Of a stretch of DNA of 64,000 bases, positions 35,831 through 48,158 are shown one piece after another. Both the position numbers and the translations under genes were made by a program. The notes under the pieces were generated by a model, which worked only from the letters and a program-made list of their open reading frames with translations, was not told the DNA's origin and made no database searches. This DNA is from Lonicera japonica. Taxonomy: Eukaryota; Streptophyta; Magnoliopsida; Dipsacales; Caprifoliaceae. Position 1 is the stretch's first letter. The number at the start of each line of letters is the position of its first letter. Where the stretch lies: NCBI GenBank assembly GCA_021464415.1, contig CM038463.1:8495003-8559002 (forward strand), read 5' to 3'.

Positions 35831-38800
35831 AAAGAAGCTCCACATGGTCTTCTTCCCAATGATGGCTCAAGGCCACATGTTACCAATCCTGGACATGGCC
35901 AAACTCTTCTCCTCTCGCTCCTCCGTCAAATCCATCATCATCACTACTCCCTTAAACTCCTTTGTTTTCTCCAATTCCACCCGCTCATCCAAACACTCGA
36001 TCCACCTCCAGATCCTCGATTTCCCCACAGCCGCCAGAGTTCCATACGGAATCGAGAACCTCGATCAATGCAGCTCTACTGAAATGGCCGTTGATTTCAT
36101 AGAGGCCACGACTCTGCTTCAGGATCCAGTCGATAGGCTGCTCGGAGAGTTGAGGCCCGATTGCCTTGTGGCAGACATGTTCTTCCCGTGGGCCACCGCC
36201 TCCGCTGCAAAGTTTAACGTTCCCAGACTGGTGTTCCTCGGTACCAGCTTCTTCGCGATGTCCGCAGGGAAAACTATAACGAAGTACAAGCCGTTCAAGT
36301 ACGTGGAATCAGATTCTGAGCCTTTCGTTTTGCCCAATCTGCCTCACGAGATTAAGCTCATTCGATCGCAGGTAGTCTCTCTTTTTTACGAGCAGTGCTA
36401 TTCTTAGAGCGACTTTATATTACTTTCACTCTCTCAATTACAAATAATGAAGTTAACAGTCCATTTGGAGAAAGGAAATGACTAATTAGGAATGGAAGAA
36501 ATGGAATAGAACGGAAAGAAATGAGTTTAATTTTATTATTGTTTGGATAGCTAAGTATGAAAAAGAAGGGAATAAAAGTAAATTTTGTTTTGGATAGAAA
36601 GAAGTAAAGAAAAGAAAAAAATGTGATTTAATATATTATTAGTAAATTAGGATTAAATTTGGAATAACATGACAAATTCATTAAAATCTTTTCCTTTCGC
36701 TCTCAATCCTCCCAATATTGGAAGGAAACAAACTAAATGAATATGGTGGATTGGTATTCCCTCCCATTCTTTCCGTTTCCTCTCCACTCCTTCTCATAAA
36801 TTTATCTAAACAAGTGAAATTCAGTCCTTTCTCTTATTTTCCTTCTCATTCCCTTAATCCAAACTGACCTTAACTATAATAGTTAGGGATGGCAAAATAG
36901 TCTAACTCAGAAGATTTTTAATTCGCACTGACTCTAATAGGGCAAGTTTGCGATGGGTCTTTTTTAACTGGACCGGGTTCAGATTTAGGTATAATAAACT
37001 CCAAGCCGACTGTGAGCATAGGCGATCCATGCAGTCGCCTAGGACCCCCGACATAACAGGCCCCCGAATTTTTTTCCCTTATATAGTATGTAAAACTAAA
37101 ATAATTTCTGGCTAAATAAAAGCAAACAATAAGACAATTGTTCCAGTAGGTGATGGTGCTTGTCTTGCAACTCGAGTTTGGAGTCTTGGTATGGGTGAGA
37201 TTGAACTTTTTTTTTAACAAGTACACAAGCCCAAATTCTCAATTCAATTAATATATAAAAAGAAAATGCAATAAAATAACCCTAAACCTTATATATGGAT
37301 GAGTTTATTTGAGGTTTTTTTTTTGGAATAAAACGCTATCTCTTACTTTTAGTTTTAACTAAATTCTATATGAATAAGAAATTTAGTTACACTTTTTATT
37401 ACTTTTCAAATCTCATAATTTGTATATATTTGTTGGAGTTTATTGATTTAATTATATTACATAAATATACAAAAGGGCCCCGAAATCAAAATTTGCCTAG
37501 AGCCCCTCAAAACTCAGGACCGGCCCTGAATAAACTTATTTCACCGCTACAACCCTGCCACGAATATAGTGTTTTTTTCCCTTTAATACTCTTATAATAC
37601 CTTACAATTATGCTCGGTTGGGATGGGCCAATGCGAGTTGACTCGGGTTGAGTTTGGTTTCAATTGTATTAACAAGCGGGACGTGTTCAAAATTTTCGAT
37701 TTATAACCACCCCAGATCACGTTTGGATTTGGCCAAAGTCACCCCAAATCCGACCCTTTGCCATCCTTAAGAGTAGCTAACAAAACTAGAGAACCTCAAC
37801 TGGCTGTACAAATCTAACCAGCTTCTTTGACTTTTTATTTGATAAATTAATAATATATTTATAGGTCCTATTGTATTTCATGCAATTAAACTCCTTCAAA
37901 TAGTTTTATAGGAAAAAAAACAATTAATATATTTTTTTTTGCAAATAAAAGAGTGTTATTGGAGTCATCTCTAAATTATACTCTCTATTCAAATATTACT
38001 CTTTTAAAGAGTAAAGTATTATTGGAGATATTCTTACAGCACATTTTTAGATGCATGTATGCATGACATTTCTTGTTCCATGCGGCAAGAATATTTAAAG
38101 ATTTTTAAGTTGGTATTCGCCTTTTGTCGGTCATAACTAGCAATTTTTATTTTAAGAATTTTATTGAGAAATGTTAAGCTGTGTTTAACGATTTGAAAGT
38201 GTTCTTAATAGGTTGGATTAATGGTGTTTGAGCCTATATATCTGCCGATCTCAAGCTTTATCCAAAGATTTGTGTTTGCTCCAGATCCATTATTTTTGGT
38301 GGAATACTCCATTTTAAATTATGGTGTGAAATACGTCTTCTCGATTTTAAACCACCTTAACCTTTCGATTACGAGAGAAGTGCACTTGCTATTGAACTAG
38401 ATACCAACTGTTCTTAATGATTTGAAACTTTCCTTAATAAGTTGGATTAACGGTGTCTGAGCCTATATGTCTGCCGATCTCAAGCCCTGTCCAAAGACTT
38501 GTGTTTGCTCTAAATCCATTATTTCTGGTTGAATACTCCATTTTAAATTAGGCAGTGAAATACGTCTTCTCGATTACGAGAGAAATGCACTTGTTATTGA
38601 ACTAGCTAGATACATACCAACTCTTCATAACAATATGAAATTGTCTTTAATAGGTTGAATTAATGGTGTTTGAGCCTATGTGTCTGCCGATCTCAAGCCC
38701 TGCCCCAAAGACTGGTGTTTGCTCTAGATCCATTATTTCCGTTGGAACACTTATTAAAAATTACGCGGTGAAATACGTCTTCTTGATTTTGAACCCATAA

Positions 38801-40694
38801 TCTTTTGATCTCGGGAGGCAGGGACAGACCTACATGGTCTCGAGGGTGTACGGTCGTACCCCTCAATTTTTTTTTAAAATATTCACACACACACACACAT
38901 ATATATTAAAAATATTATATATTTAATATTTACTTAAATAATTTTATCTAATTAACTATAACGTAAATACACTACTCCATTTGTCTTAAATTATGAGTCA
39001 CATTTAACTTCTTTTTTTTTCTTAATTATTATTATTATTGGTCAATTGATTGTATCAAAAAGAAAACAAGAATTTTAATTTGAGATATCTTCAAAAAAAA
39101 GTGTCACTCTTAATTTTAAATAAGGTGAGTAATTTTTACGTACGAAAAATGTTAATGAGATCAAAAAATATATCAAAAGTTGTAACTTAAATAAATTTGA
39201 TCCACACATTAATAGTGTTTGGTTGAAAGACACATTTATGTTGTAATTTCACTATTTTTTTTTGTTGAGCAGCATTGCTCTTAACCTGCCCACACGTACT
39301 GAATACTACTAAATTTTGTGCCAATGAAACACAAAGTTTTAATTTTTAAGGTAATAATGTAATATTTTTAGCAAATGAAATCACAATTTTGTCATACAAC
39401 ACTACAATTTATAGTATTTTGTCTTCGTACTTCTTCAATCATATTCCTGTTCACGTCCTTGACGGGAGGAGTACATGCACTTGCTATTGAACTAGATACT
39501 TAGCTACAACCAATTAAAAATCAATTTTTTTTTTCTGGAGAAATGTTAAAAATCATCTAATTGTTCATTGTTGATTAATCCTGAATTTTCATTGTGTTTA
39601 TTAGATTTTTATATAGTGTTTGTTTAACATTATTTTATATAATATCCTTAGTCTGTACGTTGAGTTTGAAATACTTGAATTTGTTTTGAATACCTACAGA
39701 ATTCATTAGCGTCAAAACTCCTATGAAGTTTGAAACTTTGAATCAAAATTTTCAAAATTTGGTTTTATTAATATCGTTTTGCGTCTAGCGATTTTGACGA
39801 TTGTAAACATAGGTTTCTCCACTCGAACGAGATGAGATTGTAAATGACTTTACAGAGTTCATGAATCAAGTTAAAAATTGTGACTTAAATTGCTATGGAA
39901 TCCTCGTCAACAGCTTCCTCGAGCTTGAACCCGATTACGTCCACCATTTCAGAAATGTATGGAAGAGGAAGGTCCGGCATATAGGACCCCTTTCACTATG
40001 TCATAGAGAGATTGAGGATAAAGTAGTGAGAGGAAAGAAAGCTGCCATTGATGAAGACAAGTGCTTGAAATGGCTCGATTCCCAGACACCCAACTCAGTT
40101 ATCTATGTTTGTTTCGGAAGTGAGGCTAACTTTTCTGCTTCGCAATTATACGAAGTTGCTGTGGGGCTTGAAGCTTCTAGCCAACGGTTCATCTGGGTCG
40201 TGAGGAGACGCAAAAACGAAGAAGAAAACGCGTGGTTGCCTGACGGTTTTGATGAGAGAACCAAAGAGAAGGGACTAATTGTCCAAGGGCGGGCGCCTCA
40301 AATAATGATACTTGATCATGAAGCAGTGGGCGGTTTTGTGACTCACTGTGGATGGAATTCGACAATGGAAGCAATGTGTGCTGGGGTGCCAATGGTGACG
40401 TGGCCAGGGTCCGTTGATCAATTTTACAATGAGAAATTGATTACAGAGGTTTTAAGAATTGGAGTTAGTGTTGGGGTTAAAGAATGGACTAGAGGGGCAA
40501 GTGGGGAAATAAAGAGCGAAGCTGTGGAAAAGGCGGTGAAAACGATGATGGTGGAGAAAGAAGATGAGGAAATGAGGAGAAGAGTGAAGCAGCTTAAAGA
40601 GAAGGCAAAGTTGGCTATTGAAGAAGGTGGTTCTTCTTATAACAGTTTGAGTGCTTTACTTGAAGAATTGTGTTCTTTAAAGTTGCGTATGTAA
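35793..40694 (+). CDS. UGT73-like UDP-glycosyltransferase 1 (486 aa, 2 exons)
   Basis: Exon 1 is 35793-36371 and exon 2 is 39813-40694; the intron (36372-39812) is GT...AG in phase 0, after a Gln codon. The likely catalytic His28 sits in MAQGHMLP and its partner Asp in DCLVADMFF. The PSPG sugar-donor box runs from about residue 353 to 396, with THCGWNST and a closing VDQ; Gln at the end favours UDP-glucose. Odd points: residues 3-13 are eleven Gln, not found in the paralogs, and the first PSPG residue is Arg (RAPQ) where Trp is nearly invariant, so donor binding may be weaker. Length is normal for UGT73 (flavonoid, coumarin or terpenoid glucosylation in the cytosol). The acceptor cannot be read. 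Confidence 0.88.
36453..36873. mobile_element. MITE in the UGT1 intron (Harbinger-like)
   Basis: The left end TTAACAGTCCATTTGGA and the right end TCCAAACTGACCTTAA form an imperfect inverted repeat with TTA-type flanks. Length about 420 bp. No coding capacity. Confidence 0.65.
36885..37768. mobile_element. hAT-like MITE, host of a nested insertion
   Basis: Ends AGGGATGGCAAA (36885) and TTTGCCATCCTT (37768) are inverted. Interior CGGGTT/GGACC-rich blocks are typical of a common plant GGATGGCAAA family. No convincing 8-bp duplication. It is split by the element at 37001-37528. Confidence 0.6.
37001..37528. mobile_element. hAT-type element nested in the MITE
   Basis: A perfect 8-bp duplication AATAAACT flanks it (36993-37000 and 37529-37536). 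The ends CCAAGCCGACTGTGAG and, inverted, CAGGGCCGGTCCTGAG are partly matched. Subterminal GCCTAGAGCCCC and GCCTAGGACCCC blocks are also inverted. Length 528 bp, no transposase. Confidence 0.85.
38180..38835. repeat. Three tandem ~215-228-bp repeats in the UGT1 intron
   Basis: Units begin near 38190, 38418 and 38632. All share GAGCCTAT(A/G)T(A/G)TCTGCCGATCTC, then GTGTTTGCTC.A.ATCCATTATTTC and GTGAAATACGTCTTCT. They have diverged by substitutions and small indels. Confidence 0.85.
38975..39129. mobile_element. Stowaway-type MITE
   Basis: The left arm CTCCATTTGTCTTAAATTAT pairs with a right arm ending AATTTTAAATAAGGTGAG. TA dinucleotides flank it at 38973-38974 and 39130-39131. The CTCC(A/C)T(T/C)(T/C)GT start is typical of Stowaway/Tc1-mariner MITEs. 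Confidence 0.7.
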
Positions 40695-40699
40695 AAGAA

Positions 40700-42160
40700 C
40701 TGAAGTAGTTTATTATGAATATAATTTGTGCAGTTTCTAGCTTCTACTTTGTTTCTAAATGGTTTATTCAAGGTGTTATTTGTTGTGAAGATTGAATTGC
40801 GTGTAATGGGCCTTAAGAATATATATTTCTGGTGAAATAGTCTTTTCCAAATGAAGAGAGTTAAGAGCTTCCTATAAAAACAAATTTTCTTCCTATCAAA
40901 AAATATTTATATTAGATTACTACATGTGCGATGCACGGGCGAGCTTAACAAAAATATTTTCGATTGAACACAAAAGTGAATGATATTGATTGAGTAATAT
41001 TTGTAATGACTATAAACAAATATACTTAAAAAGCTAATAGAATTCAAAAGTTAGTTAAATTCGTAATATTTGTAGTTCATTGAACCACATGAATTTAGTA
41101 AGCATAATATTGATTTTGGGAGCAAAAGGATCTGTTTCTCAGAAAATAAGAAAGGGGAAAAAAAGGGATAAACAACAAAGGGGAAAAAAAAGAGAGGATA
41201 AACAACAAATTTTAACTTAACACATCAATTAAGTATCTTATATATGATTACATGGAAATTGTCCAAAAATAGGTGAAAAGTATCGCCACCGAAGAGGATC
41301 TGGTTCTCCGAAAATAAGAAAGGTGAAAAAAAGGGAGAAACAACAAATTTTAACTTAACACATCAATTAAGCATCTTATATATGTTTTGTTGGAATTACT
41401 ATGAAAATAGGTGAAAAGAAATGTGTATTACCTAGAATGTCAAAGATAAAAACTTGAAACATAATAAGGAGCATGGCTTCACACATATATAGGACCTCGG
41501 TGAGAGAAATGGGAGAGGAAGAATCCTGCAGTGTTAGAATGGATTGAAGCCGAAGAGTTGTGTACAATGAATTTGGAGAAGTCAACATAGTAAACCCTAA
41601 GGTTTTATTGGGAACGGACGATGGGGAGAATAATGGCTAATGAATTGGGAAGAAGAGAAGGCAAAGAGAAGATGAAGGGATCTGGGTACGTTGAAGATGA
41701 AGAGAATGACAACGAAAGTAAACCCTAGCAATGCATTAAATTAAAAAGAGTAATTAACAGCTTTAAAGAGAGTAATTAAGAGTAAGGGGATATAAATGCT
41801 TGGAGATTGAGAAGGTGACATGTGGCAATTTCTTTGGTAATATGGGGCTATGTTTTTATTTAGTTTTAGTAGATATATATATACATATATTTATGTGTGT
41901 GAGAATGGTGACTTATTTGAAGTTCTATAAATAGATTTTAACACATGCCTTAGAGTACACATTAACTCGATGCATTATCTAAACACAATAAATAATTTAT
42001 TTACGGGCCGTTTTAGGTGGAGGGTTAAAACTAAACCCAAACCAACTTTTTATTAGTTGTACTGCTCTACAAGCTATAGCCCATTTCCCGGATTCAACAA
42101 GTCCAACACGACAGTTATTCTCTGAGTATCTAAGCAGATCAAACATATTTGGCTTCTCTT
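40700..42160. other. Intergenic DNA between UGT1 and the UGT fragment
   Basis: No supported gene. A roughly 165-bp direct duplication (41127-41290 and 41295-41415) carries AACAACAAATTTTAACTTAA and CATCAATTAAG blocks. GTGCGATGCACGGGC at about 40927, a motif common in plant repeats, suggests transposon-derived DNA. Confidence 0.5.
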
Positions 42161-42164
42161 TCAT

Positions 42165-42545
42165 TCCACATTTCTTGCGGGACAAGACCGACACAAACCC
42201 ATATGATATGTATACCAAAGTCAAAAGGAGGATTATCTATCAAAGTGTATCTTTTCTTTATCTCTTGAAATTCTTTTCAACTCCACCTAGTAGATGGTAT
42301 AATATATTGTCCATTCCTTACGCGTAGGTTACAATTTCCGCCCTAATTCCTGACTAAAGGGTTGGTTTATTTGTTTTTTTTTGTAAAATAAAAGTTTAAC
42401 CTATAAATTTCAAAAATAATGTTACTTTTAATTAAGCCAACTTTCATGCTTATGGCTTACCCAATTATTACTTGAAGTACAAAACATTTGATTAATGCCG
42501 AAGAACCTCGATCAGTGCACCTCCGGAGAAATGCTCATCTGCTTA
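42165..42545 (+). pseudogene. Truncated UGT fragment
   Basis: The tail reads MPKNLDQCTSGEML, matching MPENLDQCTSDELL of UGT gene 3. Upstream, TTTCTTGCGGGACAAGAC, ATACCAAAGTCA and TTATTACTTGAAGT match the distal upstream regions of the other two loci. The exon piece is joined directly to distal upstream sequence at about 42494, so the proximal promoter and exon start have been deleted. Coding potential is nil. Confidence 0.75.
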
Positions 42546-42549
42546 ATTA

Positions 42550-45500
42550 GCTTGTTATTTAAAAAAAAAAAAAAAAGGAGAAGAAAATCTCGAAGTTTTT
42601 CTCTTAATTATAAGCCCACCCGATCGAGTAAATGGGATAGTTTGGATGGAAAAGGGACCTTTGCTCAAGAATACTTGAATCGAGTCTCATCAATGTCTGT
42701 ATTTGTATTTTGTTTTTGTAAATGTTAATTCAGCAATATTTAGCTTTTCCCTTTTTTTAACTTACATTTCATTGAATATGTATGCTAGCTATGAATGTAC
42801 TAAACTCTTAGCTTCAAGCACAATATATGTTTTATCAATCAATATTGATTTTAATTTTAGACTTATATATATATATATATATCTAATTCGTCTAAAAATA
42901 TAACATACTGGATAATTCTAAATTGTATGAACAGCGCATGGCTAAAAATTCATTTTTCCAACTTCAACAAGCTGCAATTACAATATTTGTTACATTATCT
43001 TTAATGTAATTCCATAGATTACAAAACTCTTACTTTATGTGTGTTAAAATAAACTCTTTCTTTAAATAATTTTTTGTCCATTTAGTTTGATCCCACAAAA
43101 TTATGATATATTAGTATATTACTTATGTCTGGACAAAGAGGCTTCCACAATTTACCTTTATTTTATTTTATTTTATTTAGACAATATTTATCTTTTGATA
43201 AAACGCTTTATTTCAAGTTAATTCAGACAGGGGGAATTAAATTTTATAGCTTTTGCCTCCATTTACTTTTGTAGGTAGTGTAAAATTTAGGCCCAACCTA
43301 CAACAATAATTTGAGGAAAGAAGTTTTGTTATAATAGTGAGAATGTGAGATCGGACAAAAGATTTTTTGGGTACAGTAAGTTCCCCCCGGTATCACATAT
43401 GCTAATCTAGTAGTACGTCATTCGTTTGTGTGTGTGTGTGATCGTTACATTAAACTCTTAAGGCTGTCAATCAATGAATGATATGAATTACAAGCTCTCT
43501 CTTTTTCAAACAGAAAAAGCTAGCCTGTAATCTACTAATGGCCAGAGTATTCAAAAACCAACTCTTATTCTAAGCCCTCTCTCTTCTATTTATATGTGTA
43601 TAATTAGAGTTACACTTGCTCATTAGAGCTTATAGTAAAATGACTAAAGAGAGTAAGACTTGGATAACATTATAGTATTTTCTCACTTATCCACAGCTAA
43701 CAACTTTTACTGTACGTTTATAGTGGCATAGTGGAGGTCAATACAATTCGGTATGATTCTCTTAACATATTTTTCACGTGTGAGGTCACGTGTGCCATTC
43801 CGTGTTAAAGTCAACATCGGTCTGGCTGTCTCGGCAACCTCGGATGTCAGCAACTAGGCGGCAAGTTTTGCTCGTTCCCTTCGCTCTTGTTAGGCCTTGT
43901 TAGCCTAGTTCGCCACATGAGCTCCTAAACAGATTGGGCCGGCCCAGCTTATCTTAGCCAAATTTTATGCTCCCTCAGCTTTCATTTTTATTATTTTTTT
44001 TGTATACAATATTTTTCATACCCTATTCGACCCAAGTAAACAATTCGATCAGATTGACTTCAACTTTAATATTATATTAATTTCAATTTGGGCAATAGTT
44101 GCAAAAAAATAAAAATAAAAATAAAAAAAATACTTATATACATCTGTTCGTTTGATTGGAGTTTTAAATCATTGTTAAAATGTTATATTCCATTAAAGAA
44201 TAATTCTCATATTCAGTTTGAATTTTGGACTAGAAATAGTGCATTCCCGAAATGATTATTCAGTCAAAATTCTCCGACTTAAATTGGTGGGAATAGATGA
44301 TTACTCGAGACCGCTCTTTTAAATTTTTCTGATAAGACTAAATTATCCTTATGACTTGTGAAGACAAGTTTTTTCCATTCATATCCTTTGATCGTTGTTC
44401 ACCCGAGACTAAAAAATAATTTAGCAAGTAATTTAATATAGCGAAAACTAAAAAAAATATATATTTTTTATTATGAAAATTGTTTCTAACAAATAATTTA
44501 ACAATATAAACTATATTTAAAAACTTAAATTGTATCTTTGAAAATTGTTTTAAACATGAATTCAAAGTAAGTACCGGTTACAAAAATGCATTTCTTTTCG
44601 TAAAATTAAAAGACATCCTAAACTTTAGGAGATTTTTTTTCTCCAAAAATTAAGGTTGCCCATCACATTATCAAAACTCAAACCAAACGTGATCATAATA
44701 GCATATTATGCGTATTTGTATGTCATTGATCAATCCCACAAGAGTGTGGAAAATGATCAATCGAGCACAAAGTAGAAAATGTAAATTTTACGTTTAAAAT
44801 TTTTCATAGTGCATTGTAAAATTTTACGGTCATAGCTAGTGAGGTGATATATCTTATACATACGTTCATGCAAAAGAATACGATGAGATAATTATCTTGT
44901 CTTATATGTTTGGTATTGATTAGAATCGGAAGTTGTTGCAAATTATTTATCCTACAAAAATCTCTTATCCCACCTGAAAATAATTTAATAAATCACACTT
45001 AAAAAATAGGATTATTATATCTATCCCAGATATATTTAAATAATTTTATCCAATATTTTTATTTATTTGATATATCAAATGCATTCTGGGGGGGGGGATT
45101 TGGGTCTGGGTGCACAACTTTCTAAAAATCACTCACCTTTTGTCCAATATCTTGTCTTTCAATCTCATGTCGTGAACTTTAATTGAAACAAAAATAAAAT
45201 AAAATATTTTTGAATACACCCACATTATCATTCACCACACTCTTATAAAAGTTAAAGTCAAAACTAAAACAACCTAAAATCTCTTCTTCTCACCTCCATT
45301 TCTCTTTTAACAAAAACATGTCGCCTATTATTTTTGAGTTATCTTTAATGTACCTATTAATTTATTTATTTTCACTATACTTAGTATTTTATTTGTTTCA
45401 CCTAAATATATATATTACTTTACCCCAATTTTATGTTATTATTCACCCCGCTAGTTTTTTTCTTTTCTTTTTAATCTATCCTTTACCGTCGACAAAATTA

Positions 45501-45614
45501 ATATAACAGTTTTGCTTTATTCCCGATACATGGTAAAAATTAAAGAAGTTACGTGCAATCAAACTAATGGATTTTTTTCTTTTTTTATTTTAACAAAAAA
45601 AAAACTGCATAAAT

Positions 45615-45650
<36 letters not shown>

Positions 45651-47180
45651 AGAGTATTTTAAGCAAAACTCCCTCACACTATTCAAGCGGGACTGCTATG
45701 GGAACCAGCAACCAAGCAATTCATTTAAAGCCTCATTTAGAAAACAAAGTATAAAAGAAGGTAAAAAGAAAAAACAGAACGACATAATGGTCCTCTCTCT
45801 AAGTCTAAACGATACCTCTCCCCCACACTGTATTTGCGATGTCTCTATTAAAGGCATCCCCTTCAGACCAATACTTCGAATATAACTTAAGATTATTTTT
45901 ACAATAATTATTAATATATTTCTAGATTTATGGATTTTAAATATTTTTTAATTGTTAGTCAATTGATTACATCATTATGTTAATTGAATAATGATTAATT
46001 ACCCAAATGATCGTTGCATTACTTAATGATATATACGATACAAAAAAACAAGTTTGATGATTATAATACGCCGTACTAGTGATCAAATGTCATTTTTTGC
46101 CTAAAATAAATTTAAGAGATGTTTTTATGAACTACTTTCATAGGAAAAAGTGAATTGTTATGACTTGTATTTGATATTTATTTATACAATATATAAGTTA
46201 TATTATTTTTGTTACGTCGCTCAAATTTAATCGTGTAATTTTCTAATGATTAGTAAAATACGAAAAGTGAAGTACTTTTGTTAAATATAAATAAGTGATA
46301 CATTTAAAGGTTTAAGGAGAAATTTCAATTGTCAGTGAACCATGAGTACATAATATTTTTTGTCAAGTTAGTAATCAATTTTGTGGATATGCAATGAAAA
46401 AAAGGTTTTATTTTTTGATGTATAAAAAAGAGGTGATATGTTGCTGGCGTGTATAAAATAGATAAGGTGGGTTGAATGTTTTTGATAAAACGTATGATAG
46501 GATGAAGTGCAAATTTTCTTTTATTATGTGAGAAAAATATTTTTATGGGTTTATATAAGATTTTCATATTTTTAGTTTTAGCGACGCTGAAGATTTACAT
46601 CCCTGTAATACATTCAGTAAATTCACGCCACCACTAGAGTGAATTTAAAGTTCTTTTAAAAAATAAGTGGGATGAAAAAAAAAATCTTATTAAAGTGAAA
46701 AAACTAAATTCGTAGATTTATTTAAGGACTTCCAAAAAAATAATAATTTATATCGTGACCAGAAAAACAAAATCTTTAGTACATTTCTTGCGGGACAAGA
46801 CTAACGCAACCGCCCCCCACCCACACACCCACACACATATATATATATATATGAATACCAAAGTCAGAAGGAGAAGTTTGAAGAATCTATCCAAGTGTCT
46901 TTCTTAGTCTTTTTACGTTCAAGATGACTTCTTAACTTCCTCCCAAAAAAACCAATAAATTAAAATAAAATAATGTTACTTATGATTGCATATCACGTAC
47001 GTAATAATATGACTATAATTAAACAAAAATTTTGACCTACCTCGATTATAATTATTGCTTCAAGTGCGAAACATAATTCCTTTAATGCTTAATTTCCACC
47101 AACACATTTTTTTGTAAATTTTGCATGGATAGATGGCATGTATATGCACTACCAAAAGGCCAATGCCTTCATATATATGT
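42550..47180. other. Intergenic DNA upstream of the UGT pseudogene
   Basis: No supported gene. 44930-45165 matches 54840-55085 (duplicated UGT upstream DNA). A minus-strand TATA context (CATATAAATAGAAGAGAGAG) near 43590, in a stretch with a TGGGCCGGCCCA palindrome near 43938, may be an LTR relic. A (TA)n run at 45619-45646 is followed by TAGGGAGAGT. A G10 run is at 45088-45097. Confidence 0.45.
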
Positions 47181-47184
47181 TTAT

Positions 47185-47812
47185 CTAATTAGGGACAATT
47201 AAAAAAGAGGTCTTATTAGAGAAAGATTTTCACACTAAAGCCAATGAATAATTTTTTTGTAAATAAAGGGCCTATTTTTTATTTTATTAATAATATGATA
47301 TGTGTTTTTTTTTTCATTATAAAATGACATCCCAACCCTTAAAATAAACTAAAAAATACCAATATGCATTAAAATATGGATTGCAATATGAACTTTATAG
47401 TCTATATTTCACTACAATATGAACTTTGCAGTCCATATTTTACTGCAATATGAACTTTGCAGTCTATATTTTTGGTGCCAAATTCATATTGCAGTCCATA
47501 TTTTACTACAATGTGAACTTTGCAGTCCATATTTCTAGTGCAAAGTTCATATTGCAGTCCATATTTCACTGCAATATTCATATTTTTTGTGCAAATTTCA
47601 TAAAGAGGGGGTAATTTAGGTAATATATAACATGTTTTTATTAATTAAATGATATTTAAATTTATTCAAATACCTTCATTTTAAATATAAAATAAAATAG
47701 GCCTCTTACACTAATTACCGATTAAAAATAGGCCCTTCATTCAAAAAAAATATTATTCATTAGAGTTTTGGTAAAAATCAATGTATAGTAAGACCTCCTA
47801 CCTAATTTCTAG
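47185..47812. mobile_element. MITE-like element with internal minisatellite, copy B
   Basis: Terminal inverted arms: the left GAGGTCTTA...CCAATGAATAAT...AAGGGCCTATTTTT pairs with the right AAAAATAGGCCC...ATTATTCATTAGA...TAAGACCTC. Outermost CTAATTAGG and CCTAATTTC also pair. The middle (47372-47590) holds alternating direct and inverted GCAATATGAACTTTGCAGTCC-type units. No target duplication is clear. It lies about 350 bp upstream of the UGT pseudogene. Confidence 0.75.
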
Positions 47813-48158
47813 ATCTAATTAATACAGCCAGTAAAATTGAATGTCCGGTTTGAAGAGTAGGTAAACAAAGTGGCCATCTTGGACCCCCGCTTTTTGAATA
47901 AATTTTCATGTAAATATGATATACTTGATCTAAAAGAGCCCCAGCTTTTTACAACATTCCCATTGAGCCTCGAAATTTTCCGTGACTTTTCGAGTTGTTC
48001 CGACTAAAAGTGGGACTTTTCAGTGTTAATAATACCACGTTAATTTTCTTATTCACAACTCTCCCTTCTTCCTTAATTTGTTTCTCTGGTATAAAGTACA
48101 AACTCTCTCCCCCTCTCGATCTCCAAATTTCAAATAGCAAATTAGGAGAAAATTAAGC

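Noticed and set aside
37140..37210. tRNA-like CTTGTCTTGCAACTCGAG stretch
   Set aside because: It lies inside the hAT-type element, lacks a proper B-box and tRNA fold, and is not a tRNA gene.
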